Shown: positions 35,868-46,700 of the stretch, one piece after another
Numbering within the stretch: position 1 is the first letter of the stretch
Layout of the letters: each line of letters starts with the position of its first letter
From: Thamnidium elegans
Lineage: Eukaryota > Mucoromycota > Mucoromycetes > Mucorales > Mucoraceae
NCBI GenBank assembly: GCA_025201345.1
Contig: JAIXMG010000016.1
Coordinates: 124,001-188,000 of the forward strand
Direction of reading: 5' to 3'
Length of the DNA stretch: 64,000 nucleotides
Program-made: the position numbers and the translations under genes
The notes under the pieces: model-generated
Database searches by the model: none
What the model was told of the DNA's origin: nothing
The model's input: the letters and a program-made list of their open reading frames with translations, nothing else

Positions 35868-37813
35868 TTAAGCAAGATAAGCGGATAATACATCTACGAC
35901 TTGATTCATAGAAGGACGCTAATATATATGTATTTTAGATGAGATGTGTATATATATATATATTTCTTTTTTTTTACCAGCTGTGATTCTCCTTCCCACA
36001 TTTCCATTAGTAAAACCAAGAGTTGATGAGGGTATATTTGACTTAATTTTCCCAACGGAGGTCTTGTTCTATGATCTCTTACCGCAACGTATAAAGCATG
36101 TTCTGTCAAATCTATTAAAAATTAATAATGCTCTTTTTTCTTTTAAAAGCTCTTTTTACCTTGAAATGGATATCCATATTCTCCCCATGTTAAAATCTCC
36201 CAGAAAATAAGTCCACAAGCGTATATCTAAAAAAAAAAGAGGAAGTTTATTTTACTTGTTTTTAAAAGCTACTGTCTTTCTTTTTTTTTTTTTTACTTTA
36301 CATCAACCTAAAAATGTGTTAATCAAAAAAAGTATTAAACCCCCCCCCCCTTTTTTTATTTTTACCTTTTCAGTGTAACTTGGATTTGAAGACCAATATT
36401 CAGGTGCTATTTTTACGATAAGTTTTACAAAACTCTACAAAAATAGCTATATTTACCTTGCCTACAACAAATTAATATAACTATGCATAATTCTTAACTT
36501 TATCGTTTTTTTTTTTTTTACCAGTTCGGTGTACCGCAATGTGTATGCATTAACACATTTGCTTTAGGTCTTATCCTAGCTAAACCAAAGTCATTTACTT
36601 TTGCTCGATCGTCCCCTGAAATCTAATGAAAAATATTTAAGCTTTTTTCTTTATCTTATCAATCAAATGTCTTACTAATATATTCATCGATTTAAGGTCC
36701 TAAAGATAAAATCAGTTTCTCTCTTAATTATTTTAGCGCAAGGAATAACACTACTTTACTCTATGAATAATAGATGGTCTTTGTTGTTGTTGTGAGTGTA
36801 CAGAACAATATATATATATATATTAAAAATACATACCTTCTGGTATGAAGATAGGATACACCAAGTGCAATATCATACATGTACATGACCTAAACTTTAC
36901 ACTGTTAAATTCACGCTGTTATTATTATTTTATTTTTTTTACCAGTTGAGAAAAATTCGGTTTCTTATAGTTTCTTATAACATCGAATAAATCTCCTTTT
37001 GCGCATAATTCAGTAATGATACATAAATGTTGCGGGTGTGTACAAACACCAATAAATCGAATGACATTTTCATGTCTTAGCTGTCTGTATATAATCATGA
37101 GTACATACTTTCCTTATATTGAAGTTACCCTTACTTTAATACATTAATCTCATGCTTAATTTCATCCAAGTCCACCTGATTAAAATGTGTCAATCTTAAT
37201 TCTCCAATCGCTACCGGTTTCTTTAAAAAGAAGGGTTAAATTATTTTTTTGCATTAAATGCACGTCCCCTTTCTATTTTACCCCTTTATATAAACCTAAA
37301 AAAAAAAATCAATCAAAAACTATGTACGTGATATTTTACTATGGTAGCTTACAATACCCGTATAACAATCCTTAAACCCACCACTTCCTAACTTTTTACC
37401 AACCACCAACGCATGATACGGAATATCAAAATCTGGATTTTTGTCATCCAGAAACAACATGGATAAATCTCTCGAGTTTAATTCCAGTCGTTGTTGTGGA
37501 GGTAAAGTAGATGAGGAATCCGGTAGCAGTTCTAATGCTGTGTATAATCTCGGTGTAGAAGGTGCTGGTATCAATCGAATATTTTCTTTCTATTTTATAT
37601 GAGTTTTTTTTTTTTTTTTTTGCTTTTTGTGTGTGTTTTTTACCCAGCTTAATAAATCTTCAATTAACTCGGCTTTTGCTCCTTCCGTTTGTAATCCTTT
37701 TTCGGTAGAATATCAGCAACCATTTTAAATATATATTATAAGCGTACCTCTTTCTTGACAAAACTCTATAATATCCGCCAACATCAATTTATCCAACGAA
37801 TCTCGATCAATCA

Positions 37814-37814
<1 letters not shown>
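35868..37814 (-). CDS. SAP-domain TKL-type protein kinase with microexons
   Basis: Fifteen exons (35868-35918, 35978-36111, 36160-36226, 36302-36307, 36366-36406, 36457-36461, 36522-36622, 36676-36699, 36760-36778, 36837-36889, 36943-37084, 37135-37220, 37353-37589, 37644-37696, 37748-37814), 361 residues, all phases consistent. Residues 5-40 form a SAP-like motif (LMLADIIEFCQERG...KAELIEDLLSW). The kinase has a Gly loop (GSGGF), HRDLKSMN (218-225), DFG (238-240) and WQAPE (261-265), closest to tyrosine-kinase-like families. The usual beta-3 lysine of VAIK is Gly125 (VAIGEL). The 5-nt and 6-nt exons are required: without the first the frame hits a stop, and the second supplies the conserved D278 of VDIYACG. 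Pathway unknown. Confidence 0.85.
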
Positions 37815-37851
<37 letters not shown>

Positions 37852-38383
37852 TAGTGCTATACAAAGAAAAAAAAAATACATTTATTCATGTTACCTCAAG
37901 TGATGGGTCAACATGTCTTTTTATCGTTTGAAAAATCATACTTGATATAAAAAAAAAAAAAGAAAAAAGAAAAGAGGAACGGGAATAAAATAACATAATA
38001 AACTCATAAGAATCAGATGATGAAATACCGGAGGGGTTTCTTTTCGTGACACAACCATGTGAATACATGCATGACCCAATTTATTAGTATAGTGTTTTCC
38101 AACTGAAAGGCTTGGTAGTTAGTCTATAACCTAATACGAGTGAGTACATAACAACGCCCACCCCTTTATCTACATGCACTTAGAGCAAGATGTACTACCT
38201 ACTGCTGCCACCATATCATATACCGCCTGTTGGCTTGGTGGACTAAATGCATGAAAAGAGAGCAGCAGATTATAAAATAGTAATTTTCCTACACAAACAA
38301 ATTAAAGACGTGATGATGATGTAAGTGTCTGGAATTGATAAAATGGGCGGATTCACGAAAAGTTATTCCTTCTTTTAACAAAC
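37815..38383. other. Intergenic region with one copy of a 30-nt repeat
   Basis: A 569-nt stretch upstream of the kinase. It holds a long T tract (37816-37846) and, at 38232-38261, a 30-nt sequence (GGCTTGGTGGACTAAATGCA...) that recurs at 40262-40291. No gene seen. Confidence 0.4.
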
Positions 38384-40291
38384 ATGGCTCTTTCACCTAA
38401 CAAAACTTTTGACCCCTCCCCAGGTCGGGAATTACACCTCATGTATCCTATGCTGACCCAGTGGCTAACAAAAAAAATTTTCCTTACTACTACAAAACGT
38501 TCTCTTTTAGAGCAACAATCAACGCCTAACACAGGCACCACCTCTATGGTATTAACGGTAATTAAAAATAAAAGTAATATCAAAAAAGTAAAATAACTAA
38601 ATAATTATCAGACTAAGAATAGATTGTCGTTTTTATTAATGAAAAAGCGTGTGTCTTATTTAGACAGTTTCAACAAGACGCTAATCAATGAGCAATTTAG
38701 AAAGATAACAAAAACCTGTAAGCAATAAAAGAAAAGTGGCTCTGATCGCGTAGTTCTTATGAATGATATAGCGATCATGGTTCCACAAGCAAAGCTATTG
38801 ATGGATTACCGCAAGGACCTCAAAGCATTTTTTATCGAGCCCAACGATGAAAAAAACAGATTCCTATATCAATATGCCAAAGCAAGAGAGGCAAAGCAGA
38901 AAGACGGGCAAAGAATCAGAAGAGAAGAAGAAGAAGCCAAGTTACTCCGCAATGGCAAAATGATTGCTTACCTTGCCGCTGAAAATAGCTCCTCTGAGAT
39001 CCAAGGCGGTCTAAGATCACGCATAGTTCAGGAAAAAAGAAAAAAAGGAAAAATGCAAAGAAAGAGCCACGGAGGAAGATGGTGAAGATAGAGACGAAAG
39101 AAGATCAAAACCAAGAACATTATCTCCAGTATCAGTATCAGTACCAGCAGACGGAAATGTCAATGGTTTGTCCAAACTCAAACTTTCTTAAGTAAGGTCA
39201 TCTGGAAGTAATATTTCTCTTTTTTTAGACGTTTCTTTTGTGACAAGCTCTGGTGGAACATACGAGGGGGACAGTTCAATGCTTGCTTACATTACCAGCT
39301 TCGATGAACTGTCCCCGATATCTGAAGAAGATCTCTTTAGTCTGGGATACATGTCATCAATGGATGAAAGACTGTAGGAACACGTTAATCATACACTGAT
39401 TCTTATGCCACAAGATAACATCTAATAAATATATATTATTTTTTTAGGAAGATATCTGGCGTCATGTTTGTAGACAGCGTCAACGACGGTTGTTTTTTTC
39501 CGACGCATTAGATAATGATATTACAAGTATGATAAACAAGTTCCACATCAATAATAAACTAGTAGACTAAAAAAAAATTGGCTCACGTATATGTATATAT
39601 AGGCTACTGAATACCACACGAAGGACATGCTTCTCTCACCGACCAAAATTGAGCATATTAACATTGTCACCCTGTTAAACTCAAGGTAAAATATTTAAAG
39701 CTTCAGGCCATTGATTAGATTAATAATGGCCTATTTTTTCTTAGGGGCCACGGTGGACGCCCATAGGGATAGTGAGGGTCGGGTACCCCGTGGTCCGAAA
39801 GTGTTTGTATAGAGCTATATCCTATTTACGCCATGGTGATGAAAATAGATTTAAAGGCGTCAAGAAGGACATGCTTGTAGCTTTAGATGTTAACAAAGAT
39901 GCGTATTCAAGATTTTTCGATTTTGACATTGTCAATTTAGAAGGCTTAGATAAAAAATGTAATACGTTGCAACATAAGAAACAAGAATTAAAGACAATAT
40001 TAGTTAAAAAAAAAAGATTGCATTTGAACATAGTTTTTTTTTTAACCTGAATATGTACAAGACATGTTAATGTACACGCATTGATGTGAATTTATATAAA
40101 AGTCTTTATTCTGATGTTTTCTGTATCATCTCTTAATGAGACCTTTTTGCCAATATTTAAGCTTGCTTTAAGGCCTTATTGGTTTCGTGCAAAATATCGA
40201 CTCCAACAAGTACTACATCTGCTCGGATTGCCTTCTCCTTAACACAAATACATGCGCTTAGAGCTTGATGGACTAAATGCATGAAAAGAGA
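38232..40291. repeat. Pair of 30-nt direct repeats about 2 kb apart
   Basis: Copies at 38232-38261 and 40262-40291 share 28 of 30 bases (GACTAAATGCATGAAAAGAG at the core). A shorter related block, ACATGCxCTTAGAGC, precedes both. They bracket decayed coding fragments. They may be terminal or target repeats of an old insertion, or a dispersed repeat. Confidence 0.6.
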
Positions 40292-41604
40292 TTGAATGCA
40301 TATGATTAAGTCTTGGTGCATTACTATTTACATCACCAGTGCCAATTTATGACGTTTTTTTTTTTTATTATTAATTTGATAGAGCCATCACTTGGACATA
40401 ATTGATAAGCTTGCCGTCGAATGTAAATTTTTGTCTTCAAGCTACTCTTCTCTTGGAAATATGGAAAATAAATATTTTGCCAGCTCGAAGCTGATCCATT
40501 TTGGCTGCTCCTGATCTTGAGAATAGATCATTTCGTATTTACTCTCGCTGGTAAGTTTGGTTCTACATATTTACATACTTTTTGGTACTTACCACATAAT
40601 TTTTTTATTTTTAGGCTCGAAGAGTTTGTCTATAGACAAAATGTTTTGAGTTCTTGGAGGAGTATGAGCGAGCAGGATATCGTCTCAAGGTATTATGAGC
40701 CGGTCTTAGTACTTTGTTAGAAAGCTCTCGTCTTGTACTAAAGTAGTAGGTGTTGTACTTAAGCTTTTCTTTAATATATTGCTGATAAAAAAAAAACCAT
40801 GTTATATAGCGGCGAAACGGAGAATAATGAAAGTGAGGCCCAGAAGATAGCCAAATCATTCGATAATGGTATTAGGGGCGCTTTCAAAGTAGATCTGAGG
40901 ATTTGTCTGCATTACAAAGAAAGATTATATGATGTCTGTAATGTAGAATTTGCCAGAAATGAAGACGTCGAGAAGAAATGCGTTCCTGATGCTACAAAAG
41001 TAATGCTTGAGGGAAGGTGTATTTTGAATTAAATCGTCAAGATTGCTAAGCTTGACGATGACGATCCAAAAGAACTTCAAGTTCTCAATCTACAATTTTG
41101 CGGTAAATTTAATCTTTATAAAAATTCATATAGAGCTCTCCAAACCTTCGGTTTAATTAATACTTTGATTTCAACTTTAGGCTTAAAAGGCAGAATTATA
41201 GGTATCCGCTTTCAGGAAACTGGAAGAGGATACGTCGCTGAAAACGTTGATCGTACTCCTAGGATGCTCACTAGAGTCGACGACATTACGGAATCCTTTG
41301 AGTCGGTGGTCGCTGCTTTGCTTCTCGTCAAGGTTAGTACATTTATTATAAACACTACAATTATGGATATTAAGAAACTAAAAATATTTCTTTTTTTTTT
41401 TAAAAAAAAAAGGAGTGCGCTGAAAAGAACGCCTCCTTGATAGAAGCTGGTTTAAGCCGGGACAGTAATACGTTTGGCTCACAGAGCCCTAAGACAAACT
41501 GTAACTTGTCAAAAACCACTTGGCTTGGACCTAAACCATCTTCTCCTAAAGTTGTACCTCCCCCTCCCTCAAAGTTTTATTTGTTAAAGTTGTTTTTATT
41601 TTAA
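38759..41604 (+). pseudogene. Decayed member of a nuclease-like family (plus strand)
   Basis: Coding-like blocks continue for almost 3 kb but do not make one frame. They include an Arg/Glu-rich helix (38759-39085), a spliced-looking segment SFDELSPISEEDLFSLGY (about 39296-39349), EDIWRHVCRQRQRRLFF (about 39450), EEFVYRQNVLSSWRSMSEQDIVSRYY (40620-40700, from residues of one frame) and KVDLRI...YDVCNVEFAR (about 40888-40955). An in-frame TAA at 41030-41032 interrupts an otherwise continuing frame, which then runs through a plausible intron to a Pro/Ser/Lys end at 41604. The D-x(n)-E-x-A-R pattern recalls PD-(D/E)XK nucleases. I believe the family is expanded in Mucorales but cannot name it. Confidence 0.5.
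39746..40048 (+). pseudogene. OTU-like protease fragment
   Basis: The frame VVRKCLYRAISYLRHGDE followed by RFKGVKKDMLVALDVN resembles the catalytic Cys region of OTU proteases (DGNCLFRAIS...GDE...HxxVR). The Asp normally two residues before the Asn-Cys pair is missing, and no His part is visible. OTU domains are often carried by transposable elements. It lies inside the decayed block at 38.7-41.6 kb and may be part of it. Low certainty. Confidence 0.35.
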
Positions 41605-41752
41605 TAAATTTAATTGTCTTCAAGTAAAATTGCCTATTCTCATTTTCATCAAAAACATCTCTTTAAACAAATACAGCCATTATTGATAAATGAAAGCACA
41701 TTTTTTTTAGTGTATCAATTTAGCTAAGAAGTTGAATTTTATTAATAAAAAA

Positions 41753-42354
41753 AAGACCTGATTGGAGTATCTATGAAAAGCATACAAACAAGTTCAATCG
41801 TCCTCAAAGCCAGCTTCAAGACGAATAAAGGAAGCATATTATTGAGCTCTATGACGAAAAGCCTTATGCAACAGCCGATGAAGTCGTGGAAAGTTTAACT
41901 AATGCGTTTGAACACTTTAATTTTTTTTTAAAAAAAAGCACGGTCAACAGCTTTATTTTGCATGACTATAATCTTTAAATGAAGAAACTCACTCGTAAAC
42001 CCTTAGCTAGAAACGATATTTCACGTATTAAGACCAGCTACGAGTGGGTTTTAAAATGGACTGCAACAGACAATGGACTATATGCTAAATTGTATTTTTA
42101 TTGACGGATCTGCTTTTGATATTAATATGAGGCCTTCACTTGGCAAACCTGCCCGTAATACGCCTGCCGTTATTGAAAATCCTGTCGGTATTGTTAACGT
42201 AGATGCCAGATTGGCTCAAATGAGAAAAAAAAAAGCTGCAGGGCCCGTAAAAGAAAATGTACTAACACGAAAGCGAATACAAAGGCAGGTACACTAACTG
42301 GGCACTATCTTGAATTTTTAAAGGGAACTTTAGATCAGTTAGATAGATTCCCGG
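41753..42354 (+). pseudogene. IS630/Tc1-type transposase remnant
   Basis: Pieces of one transposase lie in order but in different frames with several stops: RPDWSIYEKH near 41755, LYDEKPYATADEVVESLTNAF near 41848-41912, MKKLTRKPLARNDISRI near 41980, then the catalytic-core segment CIFIDGSAFDINMRP (about 42085-42135) with the first Asp of the DDE triad, and GHYLEFLKGTLDQLDRFP near 42301-42353. The remaining catalytic residues are missing. The HTH part matches the tail of the six-HTH protein at 6667-8460 in style, so both come from the same transposase family. Not functional. Confidence 0.75.
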
Positions 42355-42407
42355 TCCTATATTTTCTAGCCAATTCCTTTTTCATCCTTCGCAGTTAAAA
42401 TCCTCCT

Positions 42408-42760
42408 ATGAAGCATTTTTTTTTTTTTTTGCTGATCTCAGCAAGTCGGATTCGATCCTCTTCAATTTTTTCAGAAGGAGTATTGAACGGTTTTATCTCT
42501 ACAACGCCAATCTCAACGCCATCTACTGTTTTAATATTAGCGTCTGTGGTTTGTCTTCGTTGTAGCTGCATGTTTGAGTTTTTTTTTATAAATGTCCAAA
42601 GGTGTGTCCCTGCATTCAAAAAATCGTTTCTTAACGATGAGAAATTGCGTTTACGTTGTCAATAATATAACGACTTACCAATAAACAACTAAATTATCAT
42701 TTACATCAAAAACAGCATTCAAAAAGCTGGACTACATATTTGATCTTGAAGTCGTTCTCA
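42408..42760 (-). pseudogene. Decayed member of the nuclease-like family (minus strand)
   Basis: Reading on the minus strand, ENDFKIKYV (near 42735-42760) leads through a likely frameshift to VNDNLVVYW, a GTAAGT intron, GDTPLDIYKKK, a second shift at an A run, and DANIKTVDGVEIGVVEIKP (about 42480-42540). The last block has the D...E-I-K layout of PD-(D/E)XK enzymes, and the order (SExDF, WGDT, D...ExK) parallels the plus-strand copy at 40.6-41 kb. Frameshifts show decay. Family name unknown. Confidence 0.45.
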
Positions 42761-42799
42761 GCTATAGCGCGATGGGGGAACCCATATCTAATTATTTAT

Positions 42800-43517
42800 G
42801 CATGATGTTTATTTATCCACAATAAGAAAAGTGCCATTTTCTAAAAACACCCGTTGTTACACCAAGCAGCAGTTTAGAAGTGAGCAGTTCCAGTGATTTA
42901 TCAATAGATTTTCGATTATCAAAAAAGTAAAGTATCATGATTAACTACGATTAAAAAAATATTATATCCTGCAACAGTTCCCCTCTTTGGTTTTTGATAC
43001 GTATATTTTCTTTTATTAAGGTGATGTTGATACGAACATCTCAAATTCACTTAAAACCACAACATTTTTTGTTAGTTATTCCTCCCAGAAAAAAAAACTA
43101 GATTAGCCCCGTTAGATTGAATATTTGAATAGTGGTGTTAAAGTGGGGGACTGAAGAAGTTTCGCAGAAATCCACCCGTATATCGAGCATACCCTTAAAT
43201 CAAACACCTTTAAATAGAACCGCTACTGTACAGAGAGGGAAGTTTTCACAAAACTCTGCCGAATATATAGGGAGGTTAATATCAATCAAAAACATTATAC
43301 ATGACAAAAAAAAAAAAATTATAAAAGAAAACACGAAAAAAAAAGAAGAAATATCTCCCTTTTTTATAGTAGCCTGCGACCAAACGATTGGTTATTGTTG
43401 TTGTCGAGAGTCCGTCCTACAGATTACGGTTTTAACTTAAAATATGTAATTCTTTTTTTTTAGGGGGGGGGGTGAAGTAAACGCTGGTCGCACACCCTCT
43501 TCTGTTTCGTATGGCAA

Positions 43518-43557
<40 letters not shown>

Positions 43558-43716
43558 AAAGACCACTAGAGTGTAGTCTAACATTATAACTTTTATCTAT
43601 TAGACGTGTAGCAGGATAATGCTAGGCGAAAGAATATGGGATAATTTTTAGTTCCCGTTATTCAAGCAGATCAAATTATTTTTAAACTTTATTAGGTAGT
43701 GATTGATATTATTACA
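42800..43716. other. Gene-poor spacer with 34-nt poly-T
   Basis: No supportable gene. It contains a poly-T run at 43521-43554 and scattered A tracts. A frame at 43132-43440 has no recognisable feature and ends in homopolymer-derived Lys runs. The last ~160 nt are the 3' flank of the GW/WG gene. Confidence 0.35.
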
Positions 43717-46700
43717 TTAGTTCATGGGACATAATTCAGACAAGTGTTCAGAGCTTCCACAGTAACGACAGTTTGTCTATAAATAAGATATAAGTATACA
43801 TGTCAAAATAATATAAGTTATTTTTGTACCTTGCATGCTGTGCTTTCATGTCCAGTTTCTCCACAATTACCACATCGAATTACGTTATTATTCTTCCATA
43901 ATTTACGGTTATAGTTATTACTTCTAGACCCTTGTTGTTGATGCTGATTACTGGGTGGTGAAGTAGTTCTCATTTCTTCACGGTACCCAGCAAACAAATC
44001 TTGGTTACCAAATCCAGCAGTTACACGATCGCTCTTTTCTTCCAATTGCTTCACATGAGCCTCCAATGACAAGACATATCTTCGGATCTCTTCCATTTCA
44101 GTTTGCTTACGGCTTTCAAACAACTTCAAGTTTTGAGCCTCCCGTTCACGAGCCAATGACATAATTTCAGTATAGCGAGTAGTCATCATTGACATCTCTT
44201 GTTGCATAGAATGAACTGTTTGAAGTAACGATCCGTTTTCACGATGTAAATTGTTACACATCATTACAAGCATATCAGGTTTCATATCGGCGAGGTTACC
44301 AGGAAGTGAGTTTTGAATTTGAACTTGTGGTGTCATGACAAAAGAACTTTGTGATATAGTAGGCGTTAATACCTCTGGTGCAGCTAATCCTGGAGGCTTA
44401 CTAGAGACGGTAGCTGTAGGTGTAACTACTTCTTGCTTTACAGCAGCAGGCTCCTCTTCCTTTTCCCATGGCTTTTGTGCACTATCCCATTCAGGCGATT
44501 TTTTCTTTGTAGATGTATTCCAACTAGGTGTGTTGATCTTGGCAGTTTCTCTAACCCATGTTTTTAATGGCTTTGGTTGACCCCATCCACCAAGTGAAGT
44601 CATCTCATCGGTATTATTTACTGCTTCAGGCGACCAACCACCAGTTGAAACTTTAGGCTTTTCAACTGGCTTATTCCATCCGTCATTTGACGTTTCAGCA
44701 GTATTGTTTAAGGTGCTCCAGCTAGTTTTGGCTTCAGCTTTATTAAGTCCAGGTGGACCCACAGCAGGTTTTTCGGCTTCAGGTCCCCAACTTGCAGGAA
44801 CAGTAATGCTTAACTTTTCAGAATCAGACAGAGGACCCCAACCAGGGGGCGCAGCGACAGGTTTCTCCGAAACAGGTGTATTCCAACCAGGGGAGGTAGC
44901 AACAGACTTTCCATCGACAATAGGCGTAGCATTCCATCCAGGAGGTGGTGATACGACAGACCTTTCGGCAACAGCAGCAGCATTTAAACCAGGAGGAGGA
45001 GCTACTTTCTTTTCAGCGACAGTTGTATTTAAACCAGGAGGAAGTTGTACTGGCTTTTCAGATGCGGCAGGTGAACTATTCCATCCATTTGTTGTAGCAG
45101 GAGCAGCAGCAGCAGCAACAGGAGTCTTTTCAGATACAGCAGGAGAAGGTACCCAGCTATCACGATCAACAGTAGCAGTTGTAGACCAAGCACTGGAAGC
45201 AGCTGAAAGAGCAGGAGAAAGAGCGGCCTTCTTCGGTGTAGATCCCCAACCACCCAGCTCTACATCCTTCATAGAAGAAGCATCGGAAGAAGCAGTAGTA
45301 GCAACATTAGACCAAGTAGTTTCAGGTTTCTTTGCAGCAATAGCAGACCACCCAGTTTCCAAAGGTTGTGTCCAACTACTTGTATCTTGTTCCTTTTCTA
45401 CCTTCTTTTCAATTTCTTCTGATTGAATTTGAGCCTTAAAATCGTTCCAGTCTTGAACCTTACATTCGACTTGAGGTCGCTCTTCAGCAACTGAGGTACG
45501 TATATAATTCCAGTCTTGAACTTCGGGAGATGAGTTCTTTTCCTCAGCAGGTTGCTTGCCAGGCTCTTCAGTTACCTTGGTTTCCTCTACAGGCTTCTTT
45601 TCAACAACAGGTTCCTTCTTCTCGGCAACAGGCTCCTTCTTCTTGGGAGTGACGGTCTTCTTCTTCTTTTCAATTGGCTTAGGCTCAGCCTTGGGCTCGA
45701 TGACAGGTGCAGGTGCAGGAATTTTGCTGCTCTTAACCTTGAGAGGAGGAAGATCAGATGCTAAAGGCTTTCTGTTATCAGGCTTTTTGTAATTGGATGC
45801 AGAGAGCTTCTTTACTTCCACAACAGGTTTATTTGCTTCAACAACAGGCTTCTTTACCTCAACAGGCTTCTTCTCCTCAACAACAGGTTTCTGGGCAACA
45901 GGATTGACAGAAGAAACCGTCTTGGTGGGCTCTGGAGACTTGGGAAGGGCCTTGACCACAGCAGTCTTGACAGGCTCTGGGGATTTGGGGAGGGTCTTGA
46001 CCACAGCAGTCTTGACAGGCTCTGGGGATTTGGGAAGTGATTTAACTGAGGCAGCCTTGACGTCTTCTGGAGGAGTAGCCTTTTTAGAAATTTCTGCAGT
46101 CTTCTTGGTAGAAGTAGCTTCTGCTTTCTTAACAGGAACGACCTCGGCCTTCTTACTGACAGGTTCAGAAGGAGGGGTAACAGGAGCAGTTTTCTTAAAA
46201 GGCGAATTCTTTACTGGTGTAGACAAGGTAGGAATAGGCTCCAACTGTTGAGCAGGAGTAGAAGAACCACTTGAAGATTTCTTCTTATTCTTTGACTTTT
46301 TTTTTGTCTCTTCATCAGTGACCTCCATACCCATTGACTTGAGTAAAGAGTTCTGACGTTTCAAAGCCAAATTATCCCCTTGGATACGCATACCTTCCTT
46401 TAAAAACAACTTACCAAGTATACCAGCCAATTCACGACGACCGGTTTGTACACCTTGCTCAAATTGATGTAAAAGAGCAGCCCTTTGCTTCCATAAATCC
46501 TTGTAAGCTTCCAAGAAACGCTTGACTTCAGTTTCAATTGTAAGAGCTTCTACCATTTCACCTTCCTGCAACAAAGGTTCCAAACAAACCAAAGCGAATT
46601 TACAAAACAGAGATTCAGCAAATATATTTTCAGTTACCTCGTAACGAAAAGTTTGACGGATTGAATAATACCCACTTTCTAACTTTTTGATTTTCTTTTT

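Noticed and set aside
36412..36461. A simpler kinase model joining exon 36522-36622 directly to 36366-36406
   Set aside because: Direct joining gives TGC ACC TGA, a stop, and loses the conserved WQAPE; the 5-nt exon is needed.
44335..46251. Plus-strand open frames opposite the GW/WG protein
   Set aside because: They mirror the Pro/Lys/Trp-rich coding region and have no own start context or domain.
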